A DNA stretch of 64,000 nt from Paenibacillus roseus (lineage in GTDB: Bacteria > Bacillota > Bacilli > Paenibacillales > Paenibacillaceae): positions 85,227-149,226 of the forward strand of contig NZ_JAELUP010000065.1 of assembly GCF_016424485.1 (NCBI RefSeq), read 5' to 3'. The position numbers and the translations under genes were made by a program. Below are positions 17,160-24,994 of the stretch, piece after piece. Under the pieces are notes generated by a model. That model did not search any database. It was not told the DNA's origin and worked only from the letters and a program-made list of their open reading frames with translations. Each line of letters begins with the position of its first letter. Position 1 is the stretch's first letter.

Positions 17160-18813
17160 TGTTATCACCTCCTCTCCCGTTCGGCTTCACAGTTGGGGAA
17201 ATGGGGAGGTCTTTTCTCATTTCCCACTCACGCCGAAGCACATCAATATTTCCGTCCCAATCCATGCCGGTTAGCTCACTTGTTTCTTTTTCATGCGTTG
17301 AAAATCCATTGTTAATACGCATCACCGAAGCTTGAACTTCTTTGATCGGATCAATCTGGCCGGGGCTTGGACCGATCCAGATGGCCTGGCTCCACATTTT
17401 GCGTTTGGCAGGATCACTGAAAAAACCAGGCGCTTTAATCCGGCCAGTCGCTACGGCCTCAAACAGCCAAGACTCATAGATCGGTTGGCAAAAGTCGTTT
17501 GAAAACCAGTCTCTTCGGTCACGGAAGGCCCGCCATGCTTGCAGCAAAGCCGCTCTACTGGCTGAATAGCTGGAATTAAATACGCTGAGTAATACTTCAT
17601 AGGGCATATCCAATGCACTGCCTGCCAGCTTTGCCATCGTCATCGTAAACGGCTCAAAGCCCATTGTCGGGTGCTTCGGATCGCCAAAGGTAACATCTTC
17701 TCCAGCGCCCAGAACATTAATGGTTCCAGGTCCCATTTCATAACTTGCCAATCTGTCTTCACGAGACATTTCAATCTGATCTTCTGGCGCAATGGCGCTG
17801 CCTAGCGGAGCTTCATTTTTCGGTCCATCTACTTTAATAAAAGCCGCGAAGAAGCTATTTACAATAGCAGCCGTTATCTCTGCTTCCGCATACCGGTTCA
17901 TTTGTTTGATGTGTTCGATAACAGGGGCCAAGTAAGGAACGCCCCTGTATTGCTCCGGGCGCTCCGGATCAACCACATACACACAGTTTGGCAATCCGGT
18001 AACCCAGTTAGTTGCCTGAACACGCGCCCATTCCATCGGTTTTGAAAGGGGAAATACAGAGTTCGGGTGCTTATTGCTCAACCAAAAGGCGACCACCTTA
18101 CCGCTCCAGTCCACTTCCACTCCATTATGAATCGCCCCGCCGCTCTTGAGTTCCGCGTAGCTGCTTGTTTCATCACCATCGCCAAGCGCTGAAGCGAACG
18201 AACTGTTCCCCAAATTCCGGTTCGGGGTATTTAAGCGATCCGCTTCCACTACATGCAAACGGAGCCGATAGGGATTTAACCCCTCTGCTTTGTCTGTATA
18301 TTTTTGAATTGCAATGGAATCCCCGTTCAGCAGCCAGCCCGTCAGCATAATCCGCTGCGCGTCGTAAAAATCATTTAGACCCGTATGGTCAATCTTCGAA
18401 GCAGCCCAAAGATTAAATTCAAACTCCGTTTTTTCTTCCCATTCTTTGGCCTGCTCTGCTGAAAGTCCCAGCATCCGGTAGTTGAGTTGGCACTTGAGTG
18501 TCAAGCCTGAACCAAGAACGTTACTCTTATTTTTATTGATTGCTCCGGCAGCAAGTCCACCGCTCATGTACAAGTCCCTTGAACGCTCACGCAGCAGCCG
18601 CAAGTTATTTCCAATGTCCTCCTGCGGGCTGCGGCTATCGCTTGTCCAACCTTGCATGGACGTCTTGCGCCTGCTGGCTCCGCTATGACTATACCCGCTG
18701 TTTGTAACTTCCCTGAGCATGGATAGTTTCATTCGAGCAGTCTCACGCCTTAGAGCACGACCCGGCGAGACTCTTTCCACTGCCCAATCTACAGCCCTGT
18801 CAATGATGTTCAC
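17146..18813 (-). CDS. Phage portal protein (lambda gpB-like)
   Basis: 555 residues. Signature parts are YMSGGLAAGAINKNKSNVLG near residue 75, a VVEADRLNTPNRN segment, the EITAAIVNSFFAAFIKVDGP region, and SSYSASRAALLQAWRAFRDR. The product is the dodecameric portal at one capsid vertex for DNA packaging and tail attachment. It overlaps the methyltransferase gene by four bases and the protease gene by fourteen. Confidence 0.93.
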   Translation of the reverse strand: MNIIDRAVDWAVERVSPGRALRRETARMKLSMLREVTNSGYSHSGASRRKTSMQGWTSDSRSPQEDIGNNLRLLRERSRDLYMSGGLAAGAINKNKSNVLGSGLTLKCQLNYRMLGLSAEQAKEWEEKTEFEFNLWAASKIDHTGLNDFYDAQRIMLTGWLLNGDSIAIQKYTDKAEGLNPYRLRLHVVEADRLNTPNRNLGNSSFASALGDGDETSSYAELKSGGAIHNGVEVDWSGKVVAFWLSNKHPNSVFPLSKPMEWARVQATNWVTGLPNCVYVVDPERPEQYRGVPYLAPVIEHIKQMNRYAEAEITAAIVNSFFAAFIKVDGPKNEAPLGSAIAPEDQIEMSREDRLASYEMGPGTINVLGAGEDVTFGDPKHPTMGFEPFTMTMAKLAGSALDMPYEVLLSVFNSSYSASRAALLQAWRAFRDRRDWFSNDFCQPIYESWLFEAVATGRIKAPGFFSDPAKRKMWSQAIWIGPSPGQIDPIKEVQASVMRINNGFSTHEKETSELTGMDWDGNIDVLRREWEMRKDLPISPTVKPNGRGGDNNDQD

Positions 18814-19547
18814 AAATCGGCTCCCTCCTCTCTTAATTCTTGCTGAACAGCTTCGATCCGCTGTTTAGATACTTCATACCAATGAGGATCAATTTCGAAC
18901 GCGGTCAGTTCTCGGCCACTCCGAATCACCGCCTCTGCAACCGGACCTGAGCCTGAAAAGAAATCGACAACCATTTCCCCCGGCTCACTGCTGTTCAGAA
19001 TCATCTTTTGCATGACTTCCACCGGCTTTTCGGTCGGATGGATCGTCTTGTTCCCGCTAATTCGCGGTATAGACCAAATATCCGTTGCAGAACGAGAACG
19101 TATACGGCGTGCTTTCTCACCTTTTACAGCAAAAATAATAAATTCATGTTGAAATCGGTATTGATGCCCCATGCCCATATGAACCTTGTTCCACGTAATA
19201 CAATTCTTAATGACGAAACCTACACGCCTCATCCATAAAGCCATGTACGGGTACATACGCCAATCAATGCATACATAGATATGTCGACCTGGTTTTAGAA
19301 TTCGGTAGGCTTGACGCAGCCACTGAAACGTGAACCGCTGATAGTTTCGATGTGATAGTTGGTCGTTTGCTATAATATTGAAGCGCGGCTTTTTTGTTTT
19401 GGTATGCTTTGTTCCTCCAAACCCAAGATTGTAAGGAGGGTCCGCAATCAGTAAATCTACGGATTCGTCATCAATAATTTTTTCAGAGCCGTCAACGCAG
19501 TCTAAGTTGTATAAGATAGTATCACTCCTAAAATTATTGATCGTCAC
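18810..19547 (-). CDS. Phage orphan DNA methyltransferase (N6-adenine or N4-cytosine)
   Basis: 245 residues. Catalytic motif DPPYNLG is at residues of about 37-43 and the SAM-binding motif DFFSGSG near residue 203, so the motif order is that of the beta class. HPTEKPVEVM near residue 175 is also typical. No restriction enzyme gene is adjacent, so it probably protects packaged phage DNA or modifies sites at packaging. It is embedded in the head operon between the gpW-like and portal genes, with a four-base overlap with portal. The target site cannot be told from sequence. Confidence 0.9.
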   Translation of the reverse strand: MTINNFRSDTILYNLDCVDGSEKIIDDESVDLLIADPPYNLGFGGTKHTKTKKPRFNIIANDQLSHRNYQRFTFQWLRQAYRILKPGRHIYVCIDWRMYPYMALWMRRVGFVIKNCITWNKVHMGMGHQYRFQHEFIIFAVKGEKARRIRSRSATDIWSIPRISGNKTIHPTEKPVEVMQKMILNSSEPGEMVVDFFSGSGPVAEAVIRSGRELTAFEIDPHWYEVSKQRIEAVQQELREEGADL

Positions 19548-19558
19548 AAAAGAAACCG

Positions 19559-19828
19559 CTACAGATCACGCATAACAACCCGGAACGCTTTTCGCTGGTT
19601 CGGGCTGCTTCCGGTTGCCAACGCATTTTCAAGCTCTGTCTTCCGATCCTGCAACCCTTGAATCTCAGCAGCAATTTCTTTTAGATCACCACGCTTGAGA
19701 CTGCGTGTGCCAATCCGATATTCTTGTGAACCGGTTAATATCGCTTCCTCAGCCTTGTAATAGGACGCAAGGCGTTGAACGATAATCTCCAATTCATCTT
19801 TCAACCGTTGTTTCATTGCTGGACGCAT
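19559..19828 (-). CDS. Small head-tail joining protein (gpW-like)
   Basis: About 89 residues from the ATG at 19828 (MRPAMKQRLKDELEIIVQRL), with TAGGTGA upstream; an ATG at 19843 overlaps the terminase stop and has no ribosome site. The helical product (YYKAEEAILTGSQEYRIGTR) lies between the large terminase and portal genes, the lambda gpW position. The family is small and variable, so the assignment rests on position and helix pattern. Confidence 0.7.
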   Translation of the reverse strand: MRPAMKQRLKDELEIIVQRLASYYKAEEAILTGSQEYRIGTRSLKRGDLKEIAAEIQGLQDRKTELENALATGSSPNQRKAFRVVMRDL

Positions 19829-19836
19829 CTGCTCAC

Positions 19837-21636
19837 CTACCATAGCTTGGACTTTTTCACAAAACGTTTCTTGTTGATCCGCTTCGAAGCTGAGGCATTT
19901 CTATTGTCATGAATAGACAACGGTACATCTAACTGCGGATTCAGAATTTCAAGCGCCGCCGTGTTGTATACCCGTAAGTCCAACGGCTCATTCCGATCAC
20001 GAACCTTTTTCCAGACACGATAAGCGACCCCTGACTTGTAACGAGTCTGAAGCTTTTCAGCGGTCAGCCCTTTGAAATACTGTGCATTATAGCCGTTACC
20101 ACTAGGGAAGTGGCAGTAACCCGGCCCGGCATCCTCAATTTTCAAGCTGCTGAACACCTTACCCTTCCCTTCGTCAACGCCGATTTTAAAAAGCACAGCC
20201 TTTTCACGGGGCGTTCGTGAGTTGCCATTAATTAAAGGCACATACTCACCGTTCTGTGCCCCTTGCCCCTTTATCGCAAACACCCGTCGCGATTCACGGA
20301 TCGCACAGAAACGGTATACCTCTGTCGTATAGTGCCCGCCTGAGTCCATACAGGTACATGCAATCGCAAAACGTAGGCCATTCTTGTTTTCCCAAGTTCT
20401 CAGCAGAAACTGATCCAGCTCCGCCCATATTTCAGGCTGCCTTAAATCACCAAATATCTTATGGTAGGTGATTCCCCACGACTCCTTGCCCGCACCCCAA
20501 CCGATGACCTCTATTTCAAAACGATCATCCTGCACATCGACGGCTGCCGTCAGTATCTTCACTGCTTCCGGGACATCCGCGTTGTATTCCTCACAGCGCT
20601 TCATCAGCTCTTCTTCCTCCAGCTGCTCGCCCTCTTCCTCCCAGGTCTCGCCCAGAACCGTATTGACAAAGGACTTTAACATCTCCGGACCGCCCCGCTT
20701 GGCCTCCTTGAAATCTCGTATGATTTCCGACCAACGCTTCCACGGGCTGGCTAACGCGTTTAGATGAAAGCCTCTCACTTCGCTTTCTTGACGCGCTATC
20801 CACTGACCTTTGCCGTCTTTCCACTCCTGTTCTCCGTGCAGCGCTCCACACTCCTTGCAAGCCATGTGTACACTGTCGAAGTCCAACTGCTCCCACTTTA
20901 AAGGCTGGGACTCCCCGCAACTTGGGCAGGGTAAACACCACTGCTCCATTGTGCTGTCATTATAAGCGAACTCAATCCTCGAAGCCCCTTTAATAGTTGG
21001 CGTTGAAACCAGCACACGCTTACGGTTCCAGAACGTTTCTGTCCGTCTCGTAGCGAGTGAAACGGGGTCGCCCTCTGTACCAGCCGACACCGGGTAACGG
21101 TCCACCTCATCAAGCAGCAAAATGCGGATTGGACGGCTGGCAAGTGAAGCTGGAGAATTTGATCCAGCCATTGTAATGTGACCACCGGGAAAAATCTTAT
21201 GAAGCAAGGTGTTGCCTGAATCCTTGCTTTTAACGTCTTTGACTTTTCCACGCAACGCTGGACTGTCACGAAGCATTGGGGCAAGACGGTCCTTGGAATA
21301 GGCTTGAGCCAAATCTAAGGTAGGCTGTACGAGCATGATCGGAGCCGGATCATAATCGATATGAAATCCGATCATGTTGAGCAAGAATTCCGTTTTCCCG
21401 ACTTGCGCCGAAGACATCACGATAACGGTCTCGATATAAGGATCATTTATCGCATCCATGATTCCGCGCTGATAGGGCGCACGGTCTGTCCGCCATTGCC
21501 CTGGCTCCGATGACGCTTCAGGAGACAACCTGCGGCGATCATCTGCCCATTCGGACACCGTGAGCAAGGGAGGCGGTGCAACCAGGCGAACAGCTGCTCG
21601 GAAAATCTCCCGTACGTTTTTCTTAATCCTCGTCAT
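19837..21636 (-). CDS. Terminase large subunit (lambda gpA-like)
   Basis: 599 residues. Walker A-like SSAQVGKTE is near residue 77, Walker B ILLLDEVDRYP near residue 175, then a zinc-type C-x2-C pair (CLPCPSCGE, ACKECG) around 235-265. Nuclease-type aspartates appear in LTAAVDVQDDRFEIEVIGWG and ACTCMDSGGHYT. It cuts concatemers and pumps DNA into the head. The start overlaps the small subunit gene by fourteen bases. Confidence 0.95.
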   Translation of the reverse strand: MTRIKKNVREIFRAAVRLVAPPPLLTVSEWADDRRRLSPEASSEPGQWRTDRAPYQRGIMDAINDPYIETVIVMSSAQVGKTEFLLNMIGFHIDYDPAPIMLVQPTLDLAQAYSKDRLAPMLRDSPALRGKVKDVKSKDSGNTLLHKIFPGGHITMAGSNSPASLASRPIRILLLDEVDRYPVSAGTEGDPVSLATRRTETFWNRKRVLVSTPTIKGASRIEFAYNDSTMEQWCLPCPSCGESQPLKWEQLDFDSVHMACKECGALHGEQEWKDGKGQWIARQESEVRGFHLNALASPWKRWSEIIRDFKEAKRGGPEMLKSFVNTVLGETWEEEGEQLEEEELMKRCEEYNADVPEAVKILTAAVDVQDDRFEIEVIGWGAGKESWGITYHKIFGDLRQPEIWAELDQFLLRTWENKNGLRFAIACTCMDSGGHYTTEVYRFCAIRESRRVFAIKGQGAQNGEYVPLINGNSRTPREKAVLFKIGVDEGKGKVFSSLKIEDAGPGYCHFPSGNGYNAQYFKGLTAEKLQTRYKSGVAYRVWKKVRDRNEPLDLRVYNTAALEILNPQLDVPLSIHDNRNASASKRINKKRFVKKSKLW

Positions 21637-22147
21637 CTTCCGAACCCAGTTCCACGTATTCTCTACTTACTTCCCGAAATTTGGCCGGATCATATTCGGA
21701 CAACTCAGACAAGGCCGTTCGCACCTCATTGGCCAACAGTTCAAGAATGACCGGTATTTCGGTTTTGCCGACAAGCTGCGGCGAAATTTTTGAAGGCATC
21801 GCCAAAATCTTGGAACGGAATGAAGAAATCATGTCGTTCATGATAAACATCACATCATCAGAGCGATGCAAGTCTCCTTTCATTTCCGCGAGTAACAACT
21901 CTGTCTTCGCCCGCTTTGCCCGCTCATGAAGCGCCCTTTCATAGTCCAAATCAACGGTTCCGCCCCCCGTTTTGGTTTGGAGGGAATTAATGTAATTTTT
22001 GATGCAATCAATGGCTAAATATTTGCCTCTGCCTGCCTTGGGGAAAACTCCCTCCTCCGCAAGCTGCTGTACCCTTCGTGGAGTCATATCAAAGGCATCG
22101 GCAAGCTGCTTGGTGTTAAATACGATTTCGCTTTGATCGGCAGGCAC
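21623..22147 (-). CDS. Terminase small subunit (Nu1-like)
   Basis: About 174 residues from the GTG at 22147, which has GGGAGGTGA seven bases upstream; the frame extends to a TTG at 22171 without a ribosome site. An N-terminal winged-helix part (NTKQLADAFDMTPRRVQQLA) is followed by YLAIDCIKNYINSLQ, the Nu1-type DNA-binding layout. The C-terminal half is helical and ends acidic. It should recognise the packaging site, likely in the adjoining gap. Confidence 0.85.
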   Translation of the reverse strand: MPADQSEIVFNTKQLADAFDMTPRRVQQLAEEGVFPKAGRGKYLAIDCIKNYINSLQTKTGGGTVDLDYERALHERAKRAKTELLLAEMKGDLHRSDDVMFIMNDMISSFRSKILAMPSKISPQLVGKTEIPVILELLANEVRTALSELSEYDPAKFREVSREYVELGSEDDED

Positions 22148-22530
22148 CGCATCACCTCCCTGAATAATCAACCTTCAGAAACACGAAAAATCCCTTATGC
22201 TGTAAGGGATCGAGGTCAATGTATAGACATGTATAGCGCTGTATAATAAACAATCGCGAAGCGAAATGACTAAAAAAAATTTGTATCTAGCTGAAAACCG
22301 GGGTCGCTAGCACCCGTACCTATTTTTGACCCCCCGGAAGTACCTTTTTTGTGGCCATCCCGCTCGAAATCGGGACCAAAATTGACCTTTTCAACACCTT
22401 ATCCACATTATCCACGAATTCCCCTTAACCTATATTGTGGGGAACTCGCGACACCCCAACAAATCCAGTCCTACCAAGGCTTTCAGACGCCTCGGGAAAA
22501 GGAGTTCATCGTTGCTTTTTTATGGGTAAT
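22148..22530. other. Gene-free region upstream of terminase, possible cos/packaging site
   Basis: 383 bases without a supported gene. It holds TGTATA repeats and a near-palindrome TATAGCGCTGTATA around 22234, then an inverted pair CCGGGGTC (about 22299) and GACCCCCCGG (about 22329), and a TTATCCACA pair near 22390. A G-rich block of this kind just upstream of the terminase genes is common at cohesive-end sites, but no cut position can be read from sequence. Confidence 0.35.
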
Positions 22531-23079
22531 TCACAGCCGGAATTTCTTGGTAATTGAACCCATGATGTCCTGTGTATACCCAATGTACCGCAATGTGATG
22601 CTGGGGTCAGAGTGGTTGAATATCTTTTGTAAGGCGACAACATCCTTAGTAGCCATGTAGAAATGATAGCCATATGTCTTCCGCAAGGTATGATTCCCGA
22701 TGCTTCCGTCTATGTTGTAACGCTCCGTCAGCTTACGGAGAATCTTATAGGTCATGGATCGGGTCAGAGGCTTGTTCACGCCTTCGCGACTTTTAATTAG
22801 ATAGTCCATGTCGTCCCAGTCCTTTACCAGATCAAGAAGCTCGCGGCGTACCGTCGTATTCATCTCAAAGGTTTTCCATTTTTTCGTTTTCTTCTCTCTG
22901 ATTTGGAGCGTCCTTTTCTTGAGATCATAGACACGAAGAGGCAAGATGTCAGATATACGGAAACCACAGTTGATACCCAACGAGAACAAGATGTAATCTC
23001 TTTTGTTGTTTTTCGCAAGCAATCGTTTCCTGATGTCTGCGATTATTTCTTTGTCTCGTATGGGTTGGACAAACTTCAT
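22531..23079 (-). CDS. Short tyrosine recombinase (catalytic domain only)
   Basis: 182 residues from the ATG at 23079 (AGGTGGTGATT upstream). All catalytic residues of the XerC/D and lambda-integrase family are visible: arginine in GINCGFRISDILPL, lysine in the KTKKWK hairpin, HTLR with arginine near residue 135, histidine in IFNHSD, and tyrosine in TLRYIGY. The N-terminal SAM-like DNA-binding domain is absent. It is the second recombinase here besides the serine integrase, and probably not the integrase. Such short genes are found near terminase in Gram-positive phages; role unclear, perhaps dimer resolution or DNA inversion. Confidence 0.85.
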   Translation of the reverse strand: MKFVQPIRDKEIIADIRKRLLAKNNKRDYILFSLGINCGFRISDILPLRVYDLKKRTLQIREKKTKKWKTFEMNTTVRRELLDLVKDWDDMDYLIKSREGVNKPLTRSMTYKILRKLTERYNIDGSIGNHTLRKTYGYHFYMATKDVVALQKIFNHSDPSITLRYIGYTQDIMGSITKKFRL

Positions 23080-23113
23080 AATCACCACCTCGCATTTCAA
23101 CGCTTTTTCAAAT

Positions 23114-23127
23114 TCCCAAGCGTTTGG
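23114..23127. promoter_or_regulatory. Motif TCCCAAGCGTTTGG, copy 2
   Basis: This copy lies 35 bases upstream of the short recombinase start, between that gene and a terminator. On the coding strand the shared block reads CCAAACGCTTGGGA, then three A/T bases, then TGAA. It is the second of three sites (others at 14467 and 34859). Confidence 0.6.
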
Positions 23128-23141
23128 AATTATCCAAAAAA

Positions 23142-23191
23142 CAAAAAAAGACCAGCATTCAGCGCCTGTATTGGCAAACTGAACACTGGTC
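23142..23191 (-). terminator. Rho-independent terminator
   Basis: On the minus strand a stem GACCAG..TTCAG pairs with CTGAA..CTGGTC across a 16-base loop and is followed by seven T. It lies after the 23216-23512 gene and separates the early operon from the recombinase and late genes. Confidence 0.85.
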
Positions 23192-23215
23192 CTCTAGGGG
23201 TCTCTGGTTCGAATC

Positions 23216-23512
23216 TTATTTTGCATTGTCTTTGAATCGACTCTCGAGCAGATTCATTTTTTCAGATAACTCTTTTTGCAGGTGGCTAACGTCTTTTTTT
23301 CTTGAAACATAATAGCTAATCTTTTTTTGTAAATCTCTGATTTCAGGATTTGTGTAGTAGGCAGTATACTCCGCCTCGCAATGGCCGCAAGAAAACCAAA
23401 CACGATCAATGCTATCTTCCATTCGTGAAGTGTTTAACTGTTTAATACTAAAATCCTTATTGCACCCTGCATTACATGAAACTACATTGGTATTTGACGG
23501 GCTTTGGCTCAT
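23216..23512 (-). CDS. Small cysteine-containing hypothetical protein
   Basis: 98 residues. An N-terminal zinc-ribbon-like part has CNAGC and later CGHCEAEY; the C-terminal half is a charged coiled coil (LQKKISYYVSRKKDVSHLQK). I recognise no named family. It overlaps the Com-like gene by four bases and is the last gene before a strong terminator. Confidence 0.65.
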   Translation of the reverse strand: MSQSPSNTNVVSCNAGCNKDFSIKQLNTSRMEDSIDRVWFSCGHCEAEYTAYYTNPEIRDLQKKISYYVSRKKDVSHLQKELSEKMNLLESRFKDNAK

Positions 23513-23727
23513 TTCAGAGTCATCTCCTTCCCATCTGTTATTTTATTTACAAAATCAAACGCCTTTTCCGAAGACAGCGGCAAGTGAAATGCTATCAGCT
23601 CGGCTAGTTCTTCATTGTCTAAAAGCATCGATTCGTTGAGTTCGTCGCATTTGGGGCATTGAATTGAAAATGCACCAAGAATCATGCCCAGCTTCTTTTT
23701 ACATTTGTTGCATCGAAGCTCTTTCAA
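23509..23727 (-). CDS. Com-like zinc-ribbon protein
   Basis: 72 residues. The N-terminal half, with C-N-K-C (RCNKCKKKLG) and C-P-K-C (IQCPKCDELN), closely resembles the Com family of phage Mu, a zinc-finger protein that activates mom translation. Here no mom gene follows; the overlapping next gene is a second Cys-containing protein. The C-terminal half (ELAELIAFHLPLSSEKAFDF) is extra. It may regulate mRNA of a neighbouring gene. Confidence 0.7.
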   Translation of the reverse strand: MKELRCNKCKKKLGMILGAFSIQCPKCDELNESMLLDNEELAELIAFHLPLSSEKAFDFVNKITDGKEMTLK

Positions 23728-23742
23728 TCTCGTTGCCCCCTA

Positions 23743-24099
23743 CTAATTTATTGCTGTAATTGCGATCAATTTAATCCTCATCGCCCTTGCTCTCTCGTAC
23801 AAACGATGAAGCTCCCTACCTTCAACACAATCAGCAATAACCGTTTTCACATTAGGCTTCATCCCGAAATCAATGGAATCAGCATGATGCCAATCAACAT
23901 CCGGAAACAAACATCTCCATTTGTCAGGTAATTTTGCCACCAATGCAATTGAATCGTTGTTTTTTGCTAAATTAACAAGTGCTGTCGTTGCTCCTTCTTT
24001 CCGATTGTAAAACGCTTTATGAAAATAAAAGTCATCTTCCAAGGCCGCATTAAGTCTCTCTGTTATTGAAGGAGCTTCTGCTAAAAAGTGTAAGCTCAT
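23743..24099 (-). CDS. Hypothetical phage protein
   Basis: 118 residues from the ATG at 24099 with GGGAGGCG upstream (a farther ATG at 24114 lacks one). It contains ALVAKLPDKWRCLFPDVDWH and ends LYERARAMRIKLIAITAIN. No family recognised. It directly follows a 33-codon gene and precedes the Com-like gene. Confidence 0.6.
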   Translation of the reverse strand: MSLHFLAEAPSITERLNAALEDDFYFHKAFYNRKEGATTALVNLAKNNDSIALVAKLPDKWRCLFPDVDWHHADSIDFGMKPNVKTVIADCVEGRELHRLYERARAMRIKLIAITAIN

Positions 24100-24100
24100 C

Positions 24101-24202
24101 TTATCGCCTCCCATGTCTACGTTCTTCTCGGTTTCTCGGTTGAACTGGCTGCGGCCCTGATCGTGGAGCCATCCATTTCACCCATCTCATGAACCAACTC
24201 AT
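24101..24202 (-). CDS. 33-residue basic peptide gene
   Basis: ATG at 24202 overlaps the stop of the upstream gene as ATGA, and its TAA ends one base before the next ATG. The product (start MSWFMRWVKWMAPRS) has a tryptophan-rich start and an arginine-rich end. Perfect coupling to both neighbours supports that it is translated; function unknown. Confidence 0.45.
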   Translation of the reverse strand: MSWFMRWVKWMAPRSGPQPVQPRNREERRHGRR

Positions 24203-24510
24203 CCTTTATACCACCCCGGAGGTTTTGATGATCGTTCCTTTTTAGCAATCTTTTCTTCGTAATTAAGGCATGTACGGCAATAAAAAATATCTATAAGCAT
24301 GTACAAATTCCTGACGTCCCCTGCCTCCACAGAAAAATCCGATCTCAAATATTCATAGTCATGTTCATGAACTAAAGGCAGCATTTCACTATCTAAGAGC
24401 AGTATTTCACTATCTATTTCACTATCTAAGGGAGAAATCATTCCTGGCTCTAGCGAAAGGTATTCTTTTATTGGCTTCATTATCACTTTGATTCCCTTTA
24501 ATGTTTTCAC
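24199..24510 (-). CDS. Hypothetical acidic phage protein
   Basis: About 103 residues from a GTG at 24510, or 93 from an ATG at 24480; neither has an ideal ribosome site. The N-terminal part carries an acidic repeat (LDSEIDSEILLLDSEM) reflected in DNA direct repeats of TTCACTATCTA. A C-x2-C pair (YCRTC) and a basic tail follow. It overlaps the preceding cysteine-rich frame by 89 bases, so one of the two boundaries is probably wrong. No family recognised. Confidence 0.55.
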   Translation of the reverse strand: MKTLKGIKVIMKPIKEYLSLEPGMISPLDSEIDSEILLLDSEMLPLVHEHDYEYLRSDFSVEAGDVRNLYMLIDIFYCRTCLNYEEKIAKKERSSKPPGWYKG

Positions 24511-24628
24511 CTTTCGGACACCTCACTCGGCTGCAAAATTGTACTGACCCTTCCCAGCGCCCCCACACACATCCACGGCATTTTTCTTGCTGGATGACTG
24601 GCGGCGGCACTCTTACTCTTTTCTTAAT
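24422..24628 (-). CDS. Small cysteine-rich protein, unusual start
   Basis: An open frame encodes EKCRGCVWGRWEGSVQFCSR, a C-x2-C-x11-C-x4-C pattern suggesting a small zinc site. The strongest ribosome site, GGGAGGGG, is six bases before an ATT (24626-24628), not before ATG, GTG or TTG; a GTG at 24610 is the nearest canonical start. The 3' end overlaps the next gene. Reality of the gene is likely but the boundaries are not secure. Confidence 0.45.
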   Translation of the reverse strand: MKKRVRVPPPVIQQEKCRGCVWGRWEGSVQFCSRVRCPKGENIKGNQSDNEANKRIPFARARNDFSLR

Positions 24629-24994
24629 CCCTGTCCCCTCCCTGACGATGTTACGGGTTATTTGCCCATGCAAAAAAGCCGCCCAATCGGACGGCCCTTG
24701 CGCACACCTGCTATTTAATTGAGAGATTATCCCCTCATCTGCGAACCGGCAACAACGCTGCCGATGCACAGAACAAGGGACAAGTCACCTCGTAACGGGT
24801 CTCGAGCCCATGCCCATCTCCACACGCTCGACGATTAACGTCTAAGGATGTAAGCATCCCACCGCATGACCGGGTGCCTACAATGATAGAGGTATAGTAG
24901 GCATTACCTGAGCTTATCAGCTCTTTGTAATCCCACTATACCTCGGTTATACTCGCATATTTGACGCACGAAACGCGCATTTTACACGCATTTT
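24629..24994. other. 366-base region without a secure gene
   Basis: The region contains a long hairpin at 24889-24944 and a weak 40-codon frame on the minus strand (ATG near 24860, TGGTGGG-like context upstream) that I do not call as a gene. Nothing else could be supported. Confidence 0.4.
24889..24944. other. 56-base multi-part hairpin
   Basis: Outer stem GAGGTATAGT with ACTATACCTC, middle ATTAC with GTAAT, inner GAGCT with AGCTC around a TATC loop. It lies between the ArpU-like gene stop and the next genes. It has no T-run, so a regulatory RNA fold, processing site or protein target is more likely than a simple terminator. Confidence 0.55.

Noticed and set aside
23185..23220. tRNA T-arm-like string GGTTCGAATC
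   Set aside because: No acceptor, D or anticodon arms can be built around it; the preceding bases form a terminator for the other strand.
24720..24870. 40-codon minus-strand frame and short peptides in the gap after the ArpU-like gene
   Set aside because: Start context is weak and the composition is not convincing.
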